Shown piece by piece: positions 6,907 through 9,810 of a stretch of 9,810 nt of DNA. Origin of the DNA: Thermoplasmata archaeon (GTDB lineage Archaea; Thermoplasmatota; E2; DHVEG-1; B18-G2); contig JAGHAD010000033.1 in assembly GCA_021161685.1 (NCBI GenBank), positions 1-9,810 on the forward strand, given 5' to 3'. The first letter of the stretch is position 1. Each line of letters opens with the position of its first letter. The notes beneath the pieces were generated by a model. The model had not been told where the DNA came from and did not search any database. It worked only from the letters and a program-made list of their open reading frames with translations. The translations under genes were made by a program, and so were the position numbers.

Positions 6907-7935
6907 ATGCATTTTCCTTTTTGGGTATGGATGGGAAAGATCTCCGCATATGCACGTCTACTCCGCCTTCCTGGATTGGGTGGGCTTGCGATTCCTCCAG
7001 TAATAGGGGCAGTAACTGTTGGTGTTTTCGATTTACAAATTCTATCCCTATTATTCCTAATAGGAGTTTTTTGCATCATTTATGGATTTGTTTTCAACGA
7101 TTACATGGATATGGATCTAGATAAGTTGGTTAAAGAGTTGCATGGCAAACCTCTAGTGAGTGGGGAGATCTCTAGAAAGAGCGCTTTGACCATATCTTTC
7201 TTTTGCGTTGTTTTCGTCTTTCTTTCCGTATTTCTGTTATGGAAAGGAGAAATCATAGATAATAGGAAGATAGAAGCTATACTTTCCTTGGTATTGGCTG
7301 GTATTTTTGGAACGATCTACAACATTTATGGGAAAAGGTTTGTTTGCTCGGATGTCCTCGTATCCCTATCGGTTGCTTTTCTTTTCCTGTTTGGTGCATT
7401 ATCGGTTGGAGAACCTAATCCAATAACGTGGATCGTTTTTGTTTTGACTTTTAACAACCTGATGCACATGAACATGATAGAGGGAGGAATAAAGGATGCC
7501 GATCATGATTATCTTATGAATGTGAAAAACGTCGCCCTTGCTCTAGGTGTTAAGGTTCAGGGGAAAAATGTTAACATACCAACCAGCTTCAAGTCCATTA
7601 GCTTGGGAATAAGAACCTTTTCATCAGCTCTCCTCTTATTGCCTTTCGTTGTCCTTGGCTATAGCTACTACCCATGGCAGATTTGTTTGCTTTTAGCTCT
7701 GATATTTCTCGTTTTTTACCTTACCATAAAGTTATTGTCGATCAAGGTTTTCGATAGAGATAAGATAAGAAAATACATCGCAGCCATGTCCTTTTTGAGG
7801 TATTCCCTCGTTCCCATCATGCTGATTCATCTCATTGGCTTTGAATATTCCCTTATGCTCATTGTTTTTCCCTTCGCATGGTATGTAATTTTTGCGCCAT
7901 TGATTGGAGAGAGGCTGTTTAGACCGAGGATGTGA
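6907..7935 (+). CDS. UbiA-family integral membrane prenyltransferase
   Basis: 342 residues with about eight to nine hydrophobic helices. UbiA enzymes transfer an isoprenoid chain from its diphosphate to an acceptor in the membrane. The first aspartate motif, NDYMDMDLD (64-72), fits N-D-x-x-D-x-x-x-D exactly. The family YGKR sequence is at 141-144, and the second aspartate motif is in GGIKDADHD (193-201), with D197 and D201. Both metal-diphosphate sites are therefore intact and the enzyme should be active. The acceptor could be an ether lipid precursor (as in DGGGP synthase), a quinone ring or a carotenoid; the sequence does not decide. The protein is longer than most DGGGP synthases (about 280), mainly after residue 214. 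It begins 9 bases after the transketolase stop with no clear ribosome site; M9 (ATG at 6931) is an alternative start. The next gene begins at its stop, so the two probably act in one pathway. Confidence 0.9.
   Translation: MHFPFWVWMGKISAYARLLRLPGLGGLAIPPVIGAVTVGVFDLQILSLLFLIGVFCIIYGFVFNDYMDMDLDKLVKELHGKPLVSGEISRKSALTISFFCVVFVFLSVFLLWKGEIIDNRKIEAILSLVLAGIFGTIYNIYGKRFVCSDVLVSLSVAFLFLFGALSVGEPNPITWIVFVLTFNNLMHMNMIEGGIKDADHDYLMNVKNVALALGVKVQGKNVNIPTSFKSISLGIRTFSSALLLLPFVVLGYSYYPWQICLLLALIFLVFYLTIKLLSIKVFDRDKIRKYIAAMSFLRYSLVPIMLIHLIGFEYSLMLIVFPFAWYVIFAPLIGERLFRPRM
7926..7929 (+). promoter_or_regulatory. Ribosome binding site deciding the FAD enzyme start
   Basis: GAGG lies 8 bases before the ATG at 7938 but only 2 before the in-frame GTG at 7932, so it favours 7938. 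Confidence 0.5.
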
Positions 7936-7937
7936 AA

Positions 7938-9305
7938 ATGAAAAGGATATGCATAATAGGTGGAGGAATATCTGGACTGCTTGCGGGGGCACTGCTTGCG
8001 AGAGAGGGCTACGAGGTTGAGATATTCGAGAGGAAAAAGAGGCTGGGCGGAAGGGCGATTTCCATGAAGATGGATGAGTTGAACCTAGAGGAATACAGAT
8101 CCCTCTTATCGAATTTTAACATGAACATTTACCATTCCGAACCAGAAGCCGAGATTCTGTTTGAAAAGGGATTGTTGAAAGGATACAAGTTAGATCTTGG
8201 TTTCCATGTGATAGGTGGAGGAGAGAGAGCTATAAACGAATGGTTATCGGGATTTGGAAAGGTAAGGATGATAGAAACTAAGTTAGCTTATATCAAAGAA
8301 GATGGTTATGAATATCCTTTTTTGCCTTTGAAAGACAGGATTGGATTTCTACCTCAAATTCTTAAACTACTCTTATCTGGAGAGAAGACGATGGAAGAAC
8401 TGGATCCTGTTCCTATGAGCGAAACCATCGAAAGATATGGCAAAGGAAAAATGAAGCTCACGCTCGAAGTTTTTTCTAGAGTGATTGCCACGGTAAACGA
8501 TCTTAACAGAATATCAACTGGCGAAACCTTAAGATCGCTCAAGCTATTGCTCAGGGGCTCATCTCCCGTCTCATATCCAAGGGGTGGTTTGGAATCGATC
8601 TATGCAGGTCTTGCCAGTTTCATGAAGAACAAGATACATCTCGGAAAACCAGTTAGGGAGATCGTCGTTGAAGATAACAGGGTTAGCAAGGTAGTTGCAG
8701 ATAGAGATCATGAATTTGATGCTGTCATATCCAGCTTGCTTGCGGAAGATCTTTCAAAAATATTGAAAGGAGACATACCCAAAGATTATCTCAAAAATTT
8801 AAACTCATTGACAGGTACCGGGAGCTTGTGCGCTTATGTTTCTTTCAGAAAAATTGAACCGGATCTGGCTGGAAAAACTTTTCTTTTCATAGAAAGGGAT
8901 GTTGGATTGGAAGGAAACGATGTTGCAGGCATGATAGATTTCATGACCTGTCTCGATCGAGAACTTTCACCTAGAGACCGTTACCTTGTTCAAGCATACG
9001 CAATATGCACCCCGGAGGAGGCTCGCAAAAAGAAAGTGCTAGATAAATTGATGGAAATCATTGAATCGAATTTGGAGAAATTGATGCCTGGCTTTAAGAC
9101 CTATACCAACTGGATACTCTATCTGCCGGTCTGGCATCTGGATGGAGTTGCAAAAACCATAGAAAACAAAAAACCTCCACTGATAACTCCAATTGAAAAT
9201 CTCTACCTAGTTGGAGACTGTACCAAGGCGCCGGGTATAGGGGTGAACTGCGCAATGAGCTCGGCAAAACTTCTTCACGAGATTATAAAGAAAAGTAAGG
9301 ATTAA
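7938..9305 (+). CDS. FAD-dependent oxidoreductase, phytoene desaturase (CrtI)/amine oxidase-like
   Basis: 455 residues from the ATG at 7938; the in-frame GTG at 7932 would add two and overlap the UbiA stop. The N-terminus has the FAD-binding Rossmann motif [12 protein letters not shown] (6-17), a strand ending in the acidic residue that binds the ribose (E29 or E32), then 'RLGGRA' (35-40). [11 protein letters not shown] (86-96) and [13 protein letters not shown] (213-225) match the phytoene desaturase group, and the C-terminus '[19 protein letters not shown]' (421-439) is the second FAD-contact motif. About 40 residues between 'GGRA' and 'LDLG' are more than the dozen or so usual there. Members saturate, desaturate or isomerise isoprenoid chains or oxidise amines; the substrate cannot be read off. 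It is immediately behind a UbiA prenyltransferase, so action on the prenylated product or on the polyprenyl chain is likely (inference). It is not an obvious geranylgeranyl reductase. Confidence 0.85.
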   Translation: MKRICIIGGGISGLLAGALLAREGYEVEIFERKKRLGGRAISMKMDELNLEEYRSLLSNFNMNIYHSEPEAEILFEKGLLKGYKLDLGFHVIGGGERAINEWLSGFGKVRMIETKLAYIKEDGYEYPFLPLKDRIGFLPQILKLLLSGEKTMEELDPVPMSETIERYGKGKMKLTLEVFSRVIATVNDLNRISTGETLRSLKLLLRGSSPVSYPRGGLESIYAGLASFMKNKIHLGKPVREIVVEDNRVSKVVADRDHEFDAVISSLLAEDLSKILKGDIPKDYLKNLNSLTGTGSLCAYVSFRKIEPDLAGKTFLFIERDVGLEGNDVAGMIDFMTCLDRELSPRDRYLVQAYAICTPEEARKKKVLDKLMEIIESNLEKLMPGFKTYTNWILYLPVWHLDGVAKTIENKKPPLITPIENLYLVGDCTKAPGIGVNCAMSSAKLLHEIIKKSKD

Positions 9306-9331
9306 ATCCTGCAATACTGGTTACAGCTTTG

Positions 9332-9778
9332 ATGAAGGTTCATATCATCATGGGTTCAAAGTCAGATAAACACGTTGCTGATAAGGCAATTGAAATCTTG
9401 GAAAAATTCGGTGTGGATTATAAGGTAGATGTCGCATCTGCACACAGAACTCCAGATAGGGTTAGAGAGATAGTTACAAATAGCGATGCAGACGTATTCA
9501 TAGGAATTGCTGGCTTATCAGCCTCTTTGCCAGGAGCTATTGCATCCTATACTCATAAACCCGTAATAGGCGTACCGGTTAGTGGAAAGCTCAATCTGGA
9601 TGCCATTCTTTCTATTGTGCAGATGCCTCCGGGCATACCGGTTGCTGCAGTTGGCTTGGATAGAGGAGATAACGCCGCATTGCTTGCGGTTGAAATACTA
9701 GCTTTAAATAGCAAAGATCTTTTAAGGAGGTTGGAAGAATACAGGGAAGAGATGAAGAAGGAGGTTGGCAATGTTTGA
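9332..9778 (+). CDS. purE: PurE, N5-carboxyaminoimidazole ribonucleotide mutase (class I type)
   Basis: 148 residues from the ATG at 9332; the in-frame TTG at 9329 would add one. PurE rearranges N5-CAIR to CAIR in purine synthesis and works as an octamer. The phosphate-binding GSKSD (8-12) and the class I loop SAHRTPDR (36-43), with catalytic H38, are present. So are KPVIGVPV (76-83), '[13 protein letters not shown]' (93-105) and '[10 protein letters not shown]' (114-123). The loop that usually reads AAHLPG is here SASLPG (63-68), with S65 in the histidine position; the codon TCT is two changes from a histidine codon. The rest is intact. The gene starts 26 bases after the FAD enzyme stop; a TTATAAA at 9283-9289 could give it its own transcript. 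Its stop overlaps the next gene, probably GMP synthase, so the pair belongs to purine synthesis. No purK is visible in the window. Confidence 0.95.
   Translation: MKVHIIMGSKSDKHVADKAIEILEKFGVDYKVDVASAHRTPDRVREIVTNSDADVFIGIAGLSASLPGAIASYTHKPVIGVPVSGKLNLDAILSIVQMPPGIPVAAVGLDRGDNAALLAVEILALNSKDLLRRLEEYREEMKKEVGNV
9758..9765 (+). promoter_or_regulatory. Strong ribosome binding site for the gene at 9771
   Basis: AAGGAGGT, close to the full archaeal consensus, lies 5 bases before the ATG at 9771 and inside the end of purE. It supports a real gene running off the right edge. Confidence 0.65.
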
Positions 9779-9810
9779 TCCAAAGAAATTTATAGAAGAA
9801 ACGGTAGAGA
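9771..9810 (+). CDS. guaAb: Start of probable GMP synthase PP-ATPase subunit, cut by window edge
   Basis: Only 13 codons are visible: [13 protein letters not shown]. From memory this matches the opening of archaeal GMP synthase subunit B (M-F-D-P-K-x-F-I-x-E-x-V-E), the ATP-pyrophosphatase that aminates XMP to GMP together with a separate glutaminase subunit. The diagnostic SGGVDS motif would lie about 20 residues further on and is outside the window. The start overlaps the purE stop by 8 bases and has a strong ribosome site, so the two are co-expressed. The family call rests on 13 residues plus a purine neighbour. Confidence 0.6.
   Translation, partial: MFDPKKFIEETVE

Noticed and set aside
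6885..7124. Plus-strand 79-residue frame
   Set aside because: It covers the start of the UbiA gene in another frame, and only the UbiA frame holds the prenyltransferase motifs.

Overview
This window comes from an archaeon, and some family choices lean towards Euryarchaeota. The evidence is an archaeal-type ATP-dependent DNA ligase, a transketolase split into two genes, a lone amino-acid-binding (RAM) domain gene, TATA-like boxes about 26 bp ahead of starts, and a partial gene matching the start of the separate archaeal GMP synthase ATPase subunit. The DNA is fairly AT-rich and packed: genes overlap or sit a few bases apart. I see no rRNA, tRNA, CRISPR array, insertion sequence or phage gene, and no gene-free stretch over 300 bases. 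The lineage cannot be fixed from this sequence alone.

The left half (1-4961) is read on the minus strand as one close-packed series. From the shared control region leftwards it holds: a 79-residue stand-alone RAM domain; a ten-helix EamA/DMT-like membrane transporter ending in a second RAM domain, overlapping the first gene by 4 bases; ATP-dependent DNA ligase; a multi-helix membrane protein that looks like a site-2-protease (M50) relative with a broken HExxH motif; and, overlapping it by 14 bases, a membrane-anchored bacterial-PH-domain protein that runs off the left edge.

The right half (5093-9810) is read on the plus strand: transketolase N-terminal and C-terminal halves (4-base overlap), a UbiA-family prenyltransferase, a phytoene-desaturase-like FAD oxidoreductase, purE, and the first 13 codons of a probable GMP synthase ATPase subunit. 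Transketolase supplies pentose phosphates to purine synthesis, which would fit purE and guaAb. The UbiA and FAD pair probably makes or modifies an isoprenoid lipid, quinone or pigment.

The two halves diverge from 4962-5092, which carries TATA-like boxes for both directions and an 11-bp tandem repeat. The most unusual content is the RAM plus transporter-RAM pair, which looks like an amino-acid-sensing transport system. Next come the degenerate protease-like protein with its PH-domain partner, and a PurE whose usual active-site-loop histidine is serine.
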